NCBI GenBank assembly: GCA_001414345.1
Contig: LLCB01000011.1
Coordinates: forward strand, 62,001 to 126,000
Direction of reading: 5' to 3'
Length of the DNA: 64,000 nt
DNA from: Hymenoscyphus infarciens
Lineage: Eukaryota; Ascomycota; Leotiomycetes; Helotiales; Helotiaceae
Positions 1 to 11,587 of the stretch are shown one piece after another (within the stretch, counting starts at the first letter, position 1; the number at the start of each line of letters is the position of its first letter). Made by a program: the position numbers and the translations under genes. The notes under the pieces were generated by a model that was given only the letters and a program-made list of their open reading frames with translations, was not told the origin of the DNA and ran no database searches.

Positions 1-3000
1 TAAGGTTTCAGTAGTTATTATCTTATATTATCTATTTTAGGAAGGTTATATAGGTTCAGGCTTTTATATTAGCTAACGTATATTATTATTCAGTTTCGTA
101 CCTCTTATATATTAGCATCGTTTAGAGCTATCTTCGCTCTTTATCTTTAGTTTTCGTATTAATAACCACGAATAGACTACTTCTCTACTCTACTTCTGCC
201 TTATTATTATACTAGAGTTTCTTATTAATACTTTACTACTACTAGCTTAAGTTTTATTAAAAAACATACTTATTAAAGGTATCTTATATAACTACTTTTT
301 TAACTCTAATTACTAAGCTAGTCTAGAACTTAGTATTAGTACTTTTAAAGAAAACTATATAAATATACTAAATATAGCTCTATATATACTAGTATTTATA
401 ATATAAAAGTATATTAATTTCTTAAACTCTTTAAATAAGCCTCTTACTTTCTACTTATCTAGCTATATTAATATTACTAATATTAATAAATTACTCTTAA
501 AAGTTATTAATTAAAATAATAAGAAGATAATATTATTTTTTTATAAATCTTCTTATTTTAACTTAAATAATATAATAAGTTTTATAGCTAATACTTATAA
601 TTAGTTTAAAAAACAAAGAGCTTACTTTAATAAGAATTAGAAACTTATAATAGATCTTAAGAATAAGATATATAATATATATATTATAGCTATTAAGAAA
701 GTAGAAGAAGATAGAAGAAGAAGAGATAAAATAGTAAGTGAAAATATCTAAAGTATAACTCTTATTCTTATAACTAAAATAAAAACTAATTAATATTATA
801 ATAGTAAGAGTTAAGATAAAATAGAAGATAAACTATCTAATTAGTTAGATAATCTATTTAATAATATAATTAAAAGTAGTCTCTTTTTATAATAATTATA
901 ATAAACTATATTAAGATATATTTAGTTTAAATAAAAAAAGGCTATATAATAATTAGACGATTTATAGAACTATAATTTAAGTAAGAATGATTCCTTTCTA
1001 GACTATTTAAAGCTTATAAAAGCTTATTAGTATAAAGTAAATTTACCTCTCTTTGCTCTATATCTAATAAATAACTAACTAATTAATAAACTTTAAATAG
1101 AATTAAGAAGTTATTATCTTCTTAAAAATAGAGATTTTATTACTTATATATTCTAATATATTACTATATAATAATACTCTAAGTAGCTTATCTTAAAAAA
1201 CAAAGAATAGAGAAGAGCTAGATATAAGAAGTAAGAAGAATAATAAATCGTCTTTAAGATTATTTAACCTCTTTTTAAGTAATAATAATATAATACTATT
1301 ATAATAGTTAAAAAGTATATAACTTAATAAATATAATAATAAAGAAAAAACACTTTCTCTCTTCTTATAGTCTAGAGTTTAAAGCTAAAAAGCTAAGAAG
1401 ATAACTATACTAGAAGAGTTAACTATATTACTATAAGTATATATAAAGCCCTAGTATCTTATAAATTTACTACTAGATCTACTAATAAAGCTCTTTAGAT
1501 TTATATTAAAAGTTCTTAAATATAAACTATTTACTTTTAAACTTTTAAAATAATATCTTACTCTCTTTTATAACTTATTTAAACTTCTAGTAACTATCTT
1601 AGAAAAAGCTTTATAGTTTTTTTTAAGCTATTTAGCTACTTAGGCTAAAAATAGATTAAATAACTAGTAAATCTTTAAATTTTTTATAGTTAAAACTTTA
1701 ATACTACTATTTAAATAAATTTTAAAGTTATCTAGCTAATTAACTTCTAGGGTTTTATAAAAGAAAAGAATTATTAAAAATAAATATATTTCTTAGAAGA
1801 CTTAACTACTAAGCTATATAAGCTTTTATAAGCTATTATTAATATAGCTAGAAAGATGTTTAATATAGATTTCCTTAGCTTTAAACTATTTATCTAATTA
1901 GTATATAAATTTTTTAAAAGAGAGGTTTATACTTTTTTAATATTTATTAGTTATTAAAATAAAAGCTAGCTAAATAAGCTATAAAAAAAAGAGAGAAAGT
2001 ACTTTAAATATTATTAAAATATAAAAATAAGATATTTATTTAGATATCTAACTATTTAGTATATAAATTTAATTTACTCTTTACTTTTTAAAATATTACT
2101 AAATCTAAAAATAAAGGAATATTATACTAGAAGATAATTAAATAAGACTTAAATAGATATAATATATCTAGTATAAGGCTTTTTTACTTACTAATATACT
2201 TTAGTTCTACTATTAGATAAACTCTAGATTAAAAATACTTTCTTAAATTTATTTAAAACTCTACTTTAATAGAGAGCTTACTTTTTTAGACTTTATATTT
2301 CTAGATTTTTTATAAAGTAATATAGCTAGATAATATAAATTTTATTAATATATTATAATAACTATATAAAGACTTTATTATTTTAGAAGCTCTTCTAATT
2401 CTATATAAATTAAGTCCTCTTCTCTTCTCTAATATCCTAGAACTAGCTCCCTTTCCTAGCCTAAGTAGTCTTTCTACTATTTAAGCTCTTATATAACTTA
2501 AGCTTCTTAATCTCCTAACCGTGTTTACTTATAGTTATAATAACCTTAACCTCTTTCTCCTTTTTAAACTTATCTCTTTTAGTATAAGAATACTTATAAG
2601 TACTTATAATATCCTAGTATTTATAATTACTATAATAGCTCTAAAAGTAGTTCTTATCTATATTAATATAAAACTTAAAGATATTCTAATTCTTTATATA
2701 TCTTAAGTACTTCTTATAACGATCTCTTTCTCTAATATAGACTAATATTAATATTTACTAGTAAATTTATATAAAAGAATTAAAATTTAGCTAAGAGCTT
2801 AAAAGATAAAACATAAGATATAGATAAGTAAAGCTAAGATAACTTATCTATTATATAATAGGTTTCTAATAGACTTAGAACTAAGTTTAGAGTAAACTAT
2901 ACTTCTTTATTAAAGAGAGAGAGTTAATCTTTAATAAAGTAATATAAGTATAGCTTAATAAATTTAGTAAAAGCTTTAAAGAAGTAAAGAAGATTAGATC

Positions 3001-4160
3001 ATATATCTACTTATTTCTTAGAATACTTAGTTTTACTCTTAGTATTAATAAGAATAGTAGATATATTAGTAAGTCTATTAACCTTAGTACTTTAAGTTAC
3101 TATTACTAGAGAGCTTAGGCTATTAGAAGATCTAATAAAGCTATAAAGAATAGAGGCTTTAGTAGTAAAATATAATAGCTTAAATATTATATAAGTATAT
3201 TATAATATTAAAAGAAGAAGAAACTAAAGCTAGGAGAAGAGCTCTAACTAAATATTAGAGCTACTAGTAAATTTAGAGTATTAATTTTAAGTATAGAGTA
3301 ATAATTTACTTAATAACTATCTACTTTTAGGCTCTGTTTAGATTAGATTATTTTGAGAATTATTTTAAAGATTATATTATAATCTTAAATAATCTCTCTA
3401 ATATAAACACGTTAGTAGAATTTAGAGAGTATTTAATACTCTTAATTAATCTCTTACTAAAATAAATTCTACTTGATTTTAAGTAGAATTTAGATTATTT
3501 ACTCTAAGTACTCTATATATCTATATCTCTACTATACTACTACTACTTACTATAGAGTAAGATAACGAAGAAGAGCTATACCGCTTATAATTACTTCTTC
3601 TTCTTTTTAGTAGCCTTTTTAGAGCCTCTTTTAGTACTAGAAGTAGTCTTCTTAGTAGGCTTTTTAGCTTCAGCGGTAGCTCTATTAGTAGCTTTCTTAG
3701 ACGCGTCTTCTATAGTCTATATATAATTTATAATTTATAGACGCGATATATAAGAGAGGTGAATTAATATCTATAGAGGTGTTCGGAGGTTCGGATTATT
3801 ATTAATCCTTCTAAATAATCTCTAAAATAATTCTCTCTAAATAATCTAATCTAAATAGAGCCTTAATAAATAAAAAAAGTAAAAACTACTCTTATCTAAC
3901 TAATATTTTATTTTTAAAACGTTATTCTACTTCTCATTTAAGATAAGTAATAAGAAGAGTATAAAAGAGTATAAAAGTAAATAAAACATAGTAGTTATCT
4001 GTTTTTAAAAAATTAAGTAAGATTTTAATATTTAATAACTTTACTTTTTATATCTTATATTACTTTTTTATTACTTATCTAATTCTATCTACTAGTTTAA
4101 TTAAGTAATAAAAGCTTTTTAAAAATTTAAAGATTTTATATTTTATATTTTATGTTTTCT
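1..4160. repeat. RIP-degraded AT-rich repeat island
   Basis: Extremely AT-rich DNA with stop codons in all frames, excess TpA and very few CpA or TpG dinucleotides, which is the signature of RIP on transposon copies. No usable reading frame remains; the one open stretch of 61 codons (2521-2706) is low-complexity and starts with GTG. The first 180 bases resemble, in minus orientation, the LTR-like repeat seen again at about 41.6, 43.0, 43.3, 45.6 and 55.3 kb. Ordinary composition resumes near 4160. The original element class cannot be read from what remains. Confidence 0.85.
3330..3862. mobile_element. Harbinger-like MITE (533 bp, TTA target duplication)
   Basis: The two ends are long imperfect inverted repeats of about 45 bp: the left end starts GGCTCTGTTTAGATTAGATT and the reverse complement of the right end starts GGCTCTATTTAGATTAGATT. 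Both continue with near-identical sequence to about 3375 and back to about 3815. The element is flanked by TTA on both sides (3327-3329 and 3863-3865). A 3-bp TWA target duplication is typical of PIF/Harbinger elements. The interior has more CpG than the surrounding island and is less decayed, so it probably inserted after most of the RIP damage. On the minus strand at about 3583-3700 it holds a 37-codon lysine-rich open tail that may derive from an autonomous parent. Confidence 0.75.
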
Positions 4161-5734
4161 GTTTTCGCATTAGCTAACTACCTGCTAATGTCCTCTGTAA
4201 GTAGCCTGTATCTTTTAAGTTGGTCTTTTTTTCTTTCTAAAAAAAAAAAAAATTAGGTTGATGGCCCGAGGATATTTAAGTCAAAAAAATACTATCACGC
4301 CTAATTTTCAAGCCATATGAACTCCACGAAAATAACGATAGTCTACATGTAGAAACGGGGTGGAATAACAGTCAACTCTTTTTAAACACCAAAACAATTC
4401 CCATACTCACACACTTGCACACATCCTCTATTTACCTAATAAATAAGTTAAACAACCAGGAAAGTGAAGTTCACTCAATTTGCTAGACTAACTGCCTTTC
4501 GTGATACACACAACCGAGTGCCAGATAAATGCAGTGCCAAAATCTATCGAATGATTGGGAGAGAAGAAAGCCGGTCTTTTTTCCCAGCCGACTACTTGGA
4601 ATTCGTCATTTCCATATATACTGTCGTTCTTAACTTCACTATTCCGTTTTCCTTGCATTCAGATGGTGTTTAGTTAATTAGTGTGAAGTTAAGAAACTCT
4701 TGAAAGTATCTTCGTCGTAACTCCATCTATGTTTTGAAATATCCTTAAAAGCAAGGAATGTTTCAATTAGACGAAGGGAGTGAGATAATTATTAATTTGT
4801 AGGAAGGTTCTGGTGGTTATCGTAAAAACCTCCAAGGGATGTTTAGATCAAATGAACATAGCAAATGCCCAACCCTAAAGAAAACAACCATAGTAAAATC
4901 GACCACGAATGTTAAAAAGTCGGAGGAGATTGTCTGAGAGCATTGATTGCTTTCTTCACGAAGGCAACATCCTTAGCATTAAGCACCTTATGCTCGCGGA
5001 GCTTCTTGCGCTGGTTGGCTAACTTCCCTCCATGGCTTCGTAACATTTTGTCCACTTTAAGTTGGATGGGCCTGGTTGAGTCTCTAGTCCAAGGAGGATG
5101 ATGGAGAGTCTGCGAAGGGATTCACTGAAAGTGATTTGAACTAACTCAGCTAAACCGTGGCGTGTTAGGAGCCTGTATCAAAAGCATGCGGCGCAAAACA
5201 CCACCTTATACACAGAAAAGAGGACATGAGAAGGATCTTCAAGAGTATTTTCACATTGGAATATAGACTAGACAAGAACCGTCCTTTACACCACACTCCC
5301 CAAAAAAGTAAAAATATAACGAACACAACAACGCCATGATGCAAATACCACATTAGAAGGTGTGTGTGCCGTGAGTCAGTTCAGTCAGTCAATCAGCTCA
5401 ATCCTTGAATACAAAGTGTTCTCTCTTTCTTTCCACACAAGATGTTGATGATGCCAGAAATACAGAAAAAAGAGGAAACAGAATTTCCCCCCTTCTTTTC
5501 TTTTCCATCGCATCCTTCCTTTCCTTTCCCTTTCTCTCAAGAGCCAGCTATACCCATGCCAGATCAAAAAAGAAGCCAAACTCTTTTTTCGGCTCTAATT
5601 TTGTACTGATCAAAAGTTGGCCAAGTTTCGCCCGGAAATATAACTCTGGAAAAACCCTCTGAACCTTGAGGCTTTTCAACTACCACCAACGCCGACACCC
5701 CCATTCCAAATTTCGTTTTCTACGGCATTATTTA
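4161..5734. other. Intergenic region, no supported gene
   Basis: Composition is normal. Small open frames exist but none shows conserved features; the longest near 4464 opens with GTG rather than ATG. The only protein-like stretch is the minus-strand fragment at 4912-5100, listed separately. The region beyond about 5600 is probably the 3' flank of the mannosyltransferase gene. Confidence 0.6.
4912..5100 (-). pseudogene. Unrecognised C-terminal coding fragment
   Basis: A minus-strand frame of about 60 codons ends in TAA at 4912-4914. It is basic and helix-like, with a proline/tryptophan-rich beginning, then a run rich in Lys/Arg/Leu (KLANQRKKLREHK) and an end that looks like a natural C-terminus (ALRQSPPTF). 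A stop lies just upstream at about 5119 and the only ATG in frame is at 5046. The general make-up recalls the tail of pogo/Fot-type transposases, but I cannot show this. It may be a transposon relic or the last exon of an unmodelled gene. Confidence 0.25.
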
Positions 5735-7454
5735 TCAAGGGCTTGCCCAGCCACCGGCTACGTCGACCCATTCCGCCAAGCATGATCCTTGCTTTCCCTC
5801 GACATCCACGATGTCGGTATCACATCTGCATCTGCATCCTACACCATTTTCTTTCACTGGATCCCACGACTCCCAGTACTCGTCTTCTTCTCTTCGTTTC
5901 TTCTCATCTTGTGTTGTCATCTCGAGGAATGGTGATCGCTCCAATTGACGAGCCGGGGCATTCGCAGGGCAATGCTGGATAGTGGTGTGTCGATAACCAA
6001 AGTCACGGAAGTAGTGAATGTCTTTGGGAGCCAAAAGTGCGCCGGCAGCTAGAGAGTGAATCGGAGCATCACCCCACTGGGGTTTGTTAGCAAATACGAA
6101 AATAGCGGCGATGAAGATAACTTACTCGCTCCATCCAAAATCCACCACTGCGATCCATCATATCGAAGAAATCTTGATATTGCTTGCTTCTGAACCAACT
6201 CAATTTTGCGATTTCGAAATTTGACCAGAAATGACACATGTTGTACTTTTCGCCTTCCATTGCTTCAGGGTCAATGTCCGGCAGAGATGCGCGAGATGGG
6301 TCGCCTCGGATTATCTCTTCTGGTAGAGGTGGCTTGTAGTTCGGATCGTCCTCTGGGATTTCCTCTGGCTTATCTGGTTGAGGCTCCACGAACATTTCCC
6401 ATAGACCTTGTGATGTAATGTTGTTGACTCTCTTGTATGCCGATGCGTACCGGAAAATATTGGGTACAGTCTCCTTCAATTCCTTGACTGCAATTGTGAA
6501 ACCATATGTCTTATTTGTCTCGATCATCTTGAGGAATGGATCACTAGAGGCTGTCAGTTTCTTGTCGCATAAGATTTGATGGAACACCCACTATGTGATA
6601 TCGCAGAAATACTTGATCTCTGGTTCCAAACGCCAGTACCATTCATATTTGTCCAAGAGTTCGTGGTTGTAGAAAAAGCTAGTACTTGTCAGCGCCTATT
6701 TCCTCAAAATGATAAGCCATAAATACCCTGAATAGAATCTGCACATGGCATGGTAGCTTTCCATTCCACCATACATGATGGCAGCGTCTCCTTGTTTCGC
6801 AATGCCCTCTTTGGCAACCTTGGGGTCGATCCAATCTGGGAAACCCCACGTTTTCGGGTCGATAAGTCCAAACTCTACAGTTCCGCTTGTGTAATTCTGG
6901 ATGGTCTCCTTGAAGGTTTCATTGAACTTTTCGTCGTTCAAGAATACATATGGGTAGTGGTACCATCTGTTGAAATGTCTCTCGATGGATTTGACGGATT
7001 GAATTACGCCATCCAACTCCTTGTTTCTCGCCAGGACCACGAAGGCTGCATTGGCTCTTGGTTTCGATGTATCGGGTTCTAAACAGCCGGTCACAAACAC
7101 CTTGTCATGCTCCTCGCTGATTTTCCTACGCCAAGCCAATTAGCAAAGGTCCAATGATATCGCAGACCTTGAAGCAACGAACCTGATAGCTGGTGGTGCT
7201 CCAGCTGGCATTAATATACCGACACCCGATTTAGGGTGGCGGACAAATAGCACCAAGATCAACACAACAACAATACATGGGAAAAGTAGAACGACGCCAA
7301 GAGGTATTGATATGCTCGAATTGCCCTTTAATCTCAGCGGCCGGCGAAAGAAGGCTAATCTGGAATTTGTTTTCGACTTGGTCTTGACCTCGTCCATCGT
7401 TGGCAGAGGCGGTGACGTGGGCAGCCTCTTCATCACCCTTTGTACGAAACCCAT
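5735..7454 (-). CDS. Alpha-1,2-mannosyltransferase, KTR/KRE2 family (GT15)
   Basis: Probably a Golgi type II membrane enzyme that adds mannose from GDP-mannose to N- and O-linked glycans. Five exons: 7454-7183, 7125-6727, 6678-6592, 6543-6126 and 6076-5735, giving 505 residues. Introns are 48-57 nt. A short cytosolic tail is followed by one hydrophobic anchor at about residues 50-72. The GT15 core follows: a start rich in ANAAFVVLARN, then SIERHFNRWYHYPYVFLND, TYGFTIAV, YNMCHFWSNFEI and FFDMMDRSGGFWMERWGDAP. The YWRLEPE motif in exon 3 is the conserved donor/metal-binding region of the family. The C-terminus is cysteine-rich (GCRCRC), as in KTR4-like fungal members, but the exact subfamily is not settled. 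The gene is divergent from the DUF4604 gene. The third intron has a GTGGGT donor, less usual than its neighbours. Confidence 0.93.
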
Positions 7455-8501
7455 GGTCGCGATATTCTTATCCTGGAATTCGTAGGAGGATTCGAGATAG
7501 GGGGGGCTTTTGTCGGCCCCAGTTGGGAAAGGAGGTCGACAGTCGGGTTGTAATTACAATATGGTATTCTAGAGCGCAGTATCGAATCGAATTGATGAAC
7601 GGACGACGATAAAACCCCAAGGCAACTAACTCTACGTGCAAGCTTGACGGTGCTGGTAACGAGCGGCTGGAGGAGAGATCCTCAAGAGAGAGAAAGATGC
7701 TGCGATGCGATGACGCGTCGGATTGAAGATAATTCGTCTCGGAACGTAAAGCGGCAGACTCGCAGCGACGAGTCTAGGACATCCAATGCGCGGGATTTCG
7801 GGGGGTGATTGTGGTTGTCGTCGAAGCCCAGGGGGAAGGGGAGGGAGGTTGGACGATGGGTGTTTTTGTGGACAGAGGACGGACTTTCTTTCACGATAGG
7901 AGGTTGAACCTCGCTGGCTGCTTCGGCTAAAGGAAACAACCCCCTGTGATTCTTGGCAGAGCCAAACTTAGCAAGCTTGAGCAGGAAACCGTTTTTGTTG
8001 AGACTGGATTGTGCAACAGTCAGTACACAGATAGTTGATAGTGCGACTGTTGATTCATGAGGTGACAGCTATCAAGAATGAGGTACCACCTATTCGGGTG
8101 TTTTGCACCTAAAATTTGTCGTAGAAACCCTCACCCTGCAGAGTTACATAATCACCTCGACTCCTTTTGGGGACTTCCATGCTTGGCCTGGCCAACTTTT
8201 CAACGGACCGGTGGCAATTCTATTTCGGACTGATTCGTATTCTTTGAGCGGCAAGTTTCTCTCGCATCTCATCGTCGAATCAGAAAGTAGCCGATCATTG
8301 CTGTTCTGTTATCAACGTATCCATTGAGGCTGAATCTATATCCTGACGGTCCTCTATCAAAACGACCTCGTCTGATCTTTACCCTACGGATTGCACCACG
8401 CTTGATATTCTCTAGTGTGGTGTCGCGATGACATACCGAGCTTCACAATAAAAACTCCCAATTGCGAACCATACAACCCTCTCAACCCCACAAGCCTCGA
8501 A
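7455..8501. promoter_or_regulatory. Shared divergent upstream region (mannosyltransferase / DUF4604)
   Basis: About 1.05 kb between two divergently oriented start codons, so it should hold both promoters. Minus-strand frames here (for example 7682-7939) are proline/serine-rich without recognisable features and are more likely 5' leader than coding. I see no clear TATA box. Confidence 0.55.
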
Positions 8502-9050
8502 ATGTCGAAGATAACTCCCAAAAACCTCTCCTACGACACAACCCTCCCTCCATTCCTCGCCCGACTCCAAGCAAACAACGCATCCTCCTCCGGCCGCCAC
8601 GAATACACCGTCGCCCGCCCCAAGAAAACCCGCACAGCAGAAGATGAAGCCGAGGATGAACCCGTATACTTCAACGAAGAGAGCGGCGAGACCCTGACAA
8701 AATCCGAATGGGAGGAGAAAGAGAAAGAGCTTGAGCCACCAGAATCTGCGGATGGAGAGGGCAAAGGAGAAGCGAAAGTCGAGGGTGAGGAGGGTAAAGA
8801 GAAGGGGAAGGAGGAAAAAGTAGCAGGCATTGGCGGTAGTAAGAAGAGGAAAGCCGGGAAGGTTGTTGGTGTGGAGGAGGATGAAGGGGCTGCCTATGAC
8901 AAGGCTAGGGAACATGTCAAGAAGACCTCGAAGGTGCCTGAAAAGTCTGAAGGGAAGAAAGCCGACTCGAAAGCAGAGGTCGGTCCAAAGAAACCCGCGA
9001 AGAAGAAGGGAAGCAAGAAGATGAAATTGAGTTTTGGAGACGACGAATAA
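8502..9050 (+). CDS. DUF4604 family protein (KIAA1143-like)
   Basis: A single-exon gene of 182 residues. The start is placed at the internal ATG at 8502, because the family begins with a short MSK-type N-terminus followed by an NLSYDTTLPPFLARLQ-like block. The upstream in-frame ATG at 8415 would add a 29-residue leader unlike the family. The conserved N-terminal 25 residues and the extreme C-terminal LSFGDDE match the layout I recall for human KIAA1143 (DUF4604), which ends LSFDNEDE. The middle is highly charged Glu/Lys low-complexity sequence, probably disordered, with basic clusters (SKKRKAG, KKPAKKKGSKKMK) that could be nuclear localisation signals. The molecular function is not known. A long minus-strand open frame over the same bases is a shadow. 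Confidence 0.85.
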   Translation: MSKITPKNLSYDTTLPPFLARLQANNASSSGRHEYTVARPKKTRTAEDEAEDEPVYFNEESGETLTKSEWEEKEKELEPPESADGEGKGEAKVEGEEGKEKGKEEKVAGIGGSKKRKAGKVVGVEEDEGAAYDKAREHVKKTSKVPEKSEGKKADSKAEVGPKKPAKKKGSKKMKLSFGDDE

Positions 9051-10541
9051 ACATCGGGGACAACACTGCATCATACATTACAGGCGTTCGAGGCATGGGA
9101 GGGCACAGGAGGTTGCATTTTTGATTTATGAGATACCCCACGTAGTACTTAGGTAGATTTGAATACTTGGGTTAAAGACCACTTGTTTCAATACGTTATC
9201 GTTCATTTCCTGCTACGTCGTCTGGTTCTATGAAATTAATTGTTCTGGCCCGTTAGAATAAGTGCATTGTTTGAATAGGTATATTTCCTTCATCAATGAT
9301 TCAATTATATAGTTGACCAATTCTGCCTAGACATACTCTCAATTTATTTGAAATTATTCAACACTTTAATCAACTAATTTAATCATGCTATTTATCTCAA
9401 ACAATATAATTTAGCTTACTAAACCAACTATTTAATCCTATAAAATAGTAATAAGATCAGTCAGTTCCGCAATGAGTGAATAAAATATACCAGTTCCAGG
9501 ACTCCTATTTTTGGTAGCACATCCCGTACCTCTAATGCTTATAATGAGTTCATTCCAAGGGAATGTATTCAACTTGTATCATTTGCGAAACCCAAAACTT
9601 CAACTGTAAACATTTCGAGAAAATCGGACAATCTTTCATCCTCCCAAGTTTTCCGACATCCAACCCCCCCTCCGATGATCGGCCTCCGTATTTCAGGAGG
9701 TTGGGAGCGATATCCACACCCCTCTTTTTGTCTAACTCTCTGGGAGTGAGCAACCAGTAAGCTTCAAGTCGGCCGACTTCTTCACAGGCACTCACGTGCC
9801 AATTACCCCTCTGTCCCAGCTTTATCATTCAGCATTACCACCCTCTCTGCACGAGAGCAACGAGAGAAAGGGCTCTAATCCTATTCTTTCTCCGTTTGGG
9901 TATTTCATTCTCTGACTTGAATCTGCCAGTGACTTACCACGACGAAAGCGAAAGAGGAAATTAACTTGAAGTCCAATTCATCTCCTGCGCTCAATTAACA
10001 CACCATGCAAGAGGGGAGCCGTCGAAATCACAATTTCAAAACCACATTATCTTTGGATGTTTTCAAGTTTTTCCTCATTACCAAGTAGGTAAAAGAACCG
10101 GGAAACTAAAAAAAATCCCAGCACATTTCCCTCACTTGAAACCGTTACAGACCCGCTCCATTAAATACAATAGGGTGCGCCCCCCTTGAATCCTTCCATT
10201 CATATCATCGAACCCAAAAGTACGCCACCCGATATCGTTGAAAAGTCCCGAAACCGCAAGCTAGGATCTCCTGAGAACAAGTGCAAGAAATTCAGAGGAA
10301 GGACAAGGCCATGCCATGCCCCCATATGCCATGCAAACGTTATGCGAAAAAAACCCAGACCGTGAAATTCAACCCCCACTCAAGTAATATCCATTTGCGA
10401 AAAGAAAAACGCCAGAAATAACAGAAAGGTTTGAGTGCTGAAAAGGAAGAGTTAAAAGGCGGTACCAAGGGATGGTACCATGGATAGAAATGCAATATGT
10501 AGGTGAACCAAATTGATCAGATACACCAACGCCACGAAGGA
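9051..10541. other. Intergenic region, no supported gene
   Basis: It holds the 3' flanks of the DUF4604 gene and of Taf14 (convergent). An AT-rich stretch at 9240-9480 is not RIP-like. A 92-codon minus-strand frame at 9550-9828 has a fairly natural composition and an ATG near 9828 but no recognised domain. A small perfect hairpin arm (CCTCC/GGAGG) lies inside it near 9685-9702. No RNA gene was recognised. Confidence 0.5.
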
Positions 10542-11587
10542 TTACTGCAGATAAGCTTGTTGGTTGGTGTAGTCCCAAAGCATCTTGGTAAGATTATCAG
10601 GAAGAGTGTAAAGATCAACGTGGAATTCGCCCTCTGTATTTGAAACACCAAGTCAGCGCTGCCTTGTAAACTGCATGGTAAAGTAAAATGGATACAAGTG
10701 GATGTGGTAGAACTCGGAGAGGAGTAGTAAGCTTACGTTCAACATCGTTCTTCGTGTAGGTATCTGCCGTCTTGTTGTCGTGAATCATTTGAACGACCTG
10801 CAAAAGCGACTCCTCATCAAGCTTGACCAGGTTTTCTGCCAGCTTCTCAATATCAACATTGCCCGTAGGTCTCTTGCGCTTCTTCTCCGAGTCCTTCTTT
10901 CTGCCATTCTCTTCTCCGGGGACGGGACCAGTCTCTCTCAAGATGTTGAGAAGAGCGCTCGAAGGGTTCTTGAATACGATGGTATGCTTGGCCTCGTACT
11001 TTTCGTTGGCGAAGTTGAGGTCGTGCTGGATCGTGTGCTTTCCGCTCTTCTCATTGACATAGAGATCAATGGTCATATCGAACTCACCCCATCCTTCATT
11101 TCGGCAGGTGAAAGGTTGAGTGTGGAAAGCTATGCGCGATGTCGCATTAGCTATTGCTCTTCCCGCCTCATCCTTTGTGATGACTTGTGTGATACCATGT
11201 GGCGGAAGGATTATACGTACTTTGAGTCGGGTTCTCGAAGGAGGGATGGAGATTGTAGACTGCCTTGGTGAAACAGCTTGCTGGTTTCTCCTTTCCAGCT
11301 TCGTCCAGTAGGTAGATGTTGATGCTCCATTCCTTCATAGGGAACCCTTCCTGGACAGGGGGCTTGTTGCTACACACCAGTCAATTAGCATAAGCGCTGG
11401 AGGGGAGAGAGACCAAGGACTAGGCTTACATATTGCGCTGTTCAGTGACCAGCTTCACGGTTCTTTTCACCTGTGGAAAGTATCAGCATTGTCTCCATGA
11501 TGCGCCAGTTGATGCACTTGGCGCAATAGCGCAGACCATTGTTAAACAACCAAAAAAGAGCGCGAGACTCACATCTGGGGAAACCAT
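10542..11587 (-). CDS. taf14: Taf14-type YEATS domain protein
   Basis: Nuclear reader of acylated histone lysines. In yeast, Taf14 is shared by TFIID, TFIIF, SWI/SNF, INO80, RSC and NuA3. Five exons: 11587-11573, 11470-11430, 11369-11221, 11129-10737 and 10633-10542, giving 229 residues, close to the yeast length. The YEATS domain occupies about residues 1-125, with PPVQEGFPMKEWSINIYLLD, the FTKAVYNLHPSFENPTQTF loop, the NEGWGEF motif of the acyl-lysine pocket region and IQHDLNFANEKYEAKH. A basic linker (KKDSEKKRKRP) leads to the C-terminal ET-like helical domain (about 155-229) with NVDIEKLAENLVKLDEESLL and an acidic ending, GEFHVDLYTLPDNLTKMLW. The first exon is only 15 nt (MVSPD), so automated models may miss it. 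All joins keep frame; acceptor and donor choices were fixed by matching the yeast protein. Confidence 0.93.

Noticed and set aside
2521..2706. 61-codon plus-strand frame in the first island
   Set aside because: Hydrophobic Ile/Leu/Tyr-only composition typical of AT-rich DNA; starts with GTG.
7682..7939. 85-codon minus-strand frame upstream of the mannosyltransferase
   Set aside because: Most likely part of the 5' leader; no conserved features.
8412..9074. 220-codon minus-strand open frame rich in Phe/Leu
   Set aside because: It is the exact antisense of the DUF4604 gene, whose plus-strand protein has conserved family ends; the frame is a by-product of Glu/Lys-rich codons.
9550..9828. 92-codon minus-strand frame with natural composition
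   Set aside because: No domain recognised, and the stretch includes a small hairpin; could be a repeat fragment. Not enough for a gene call.
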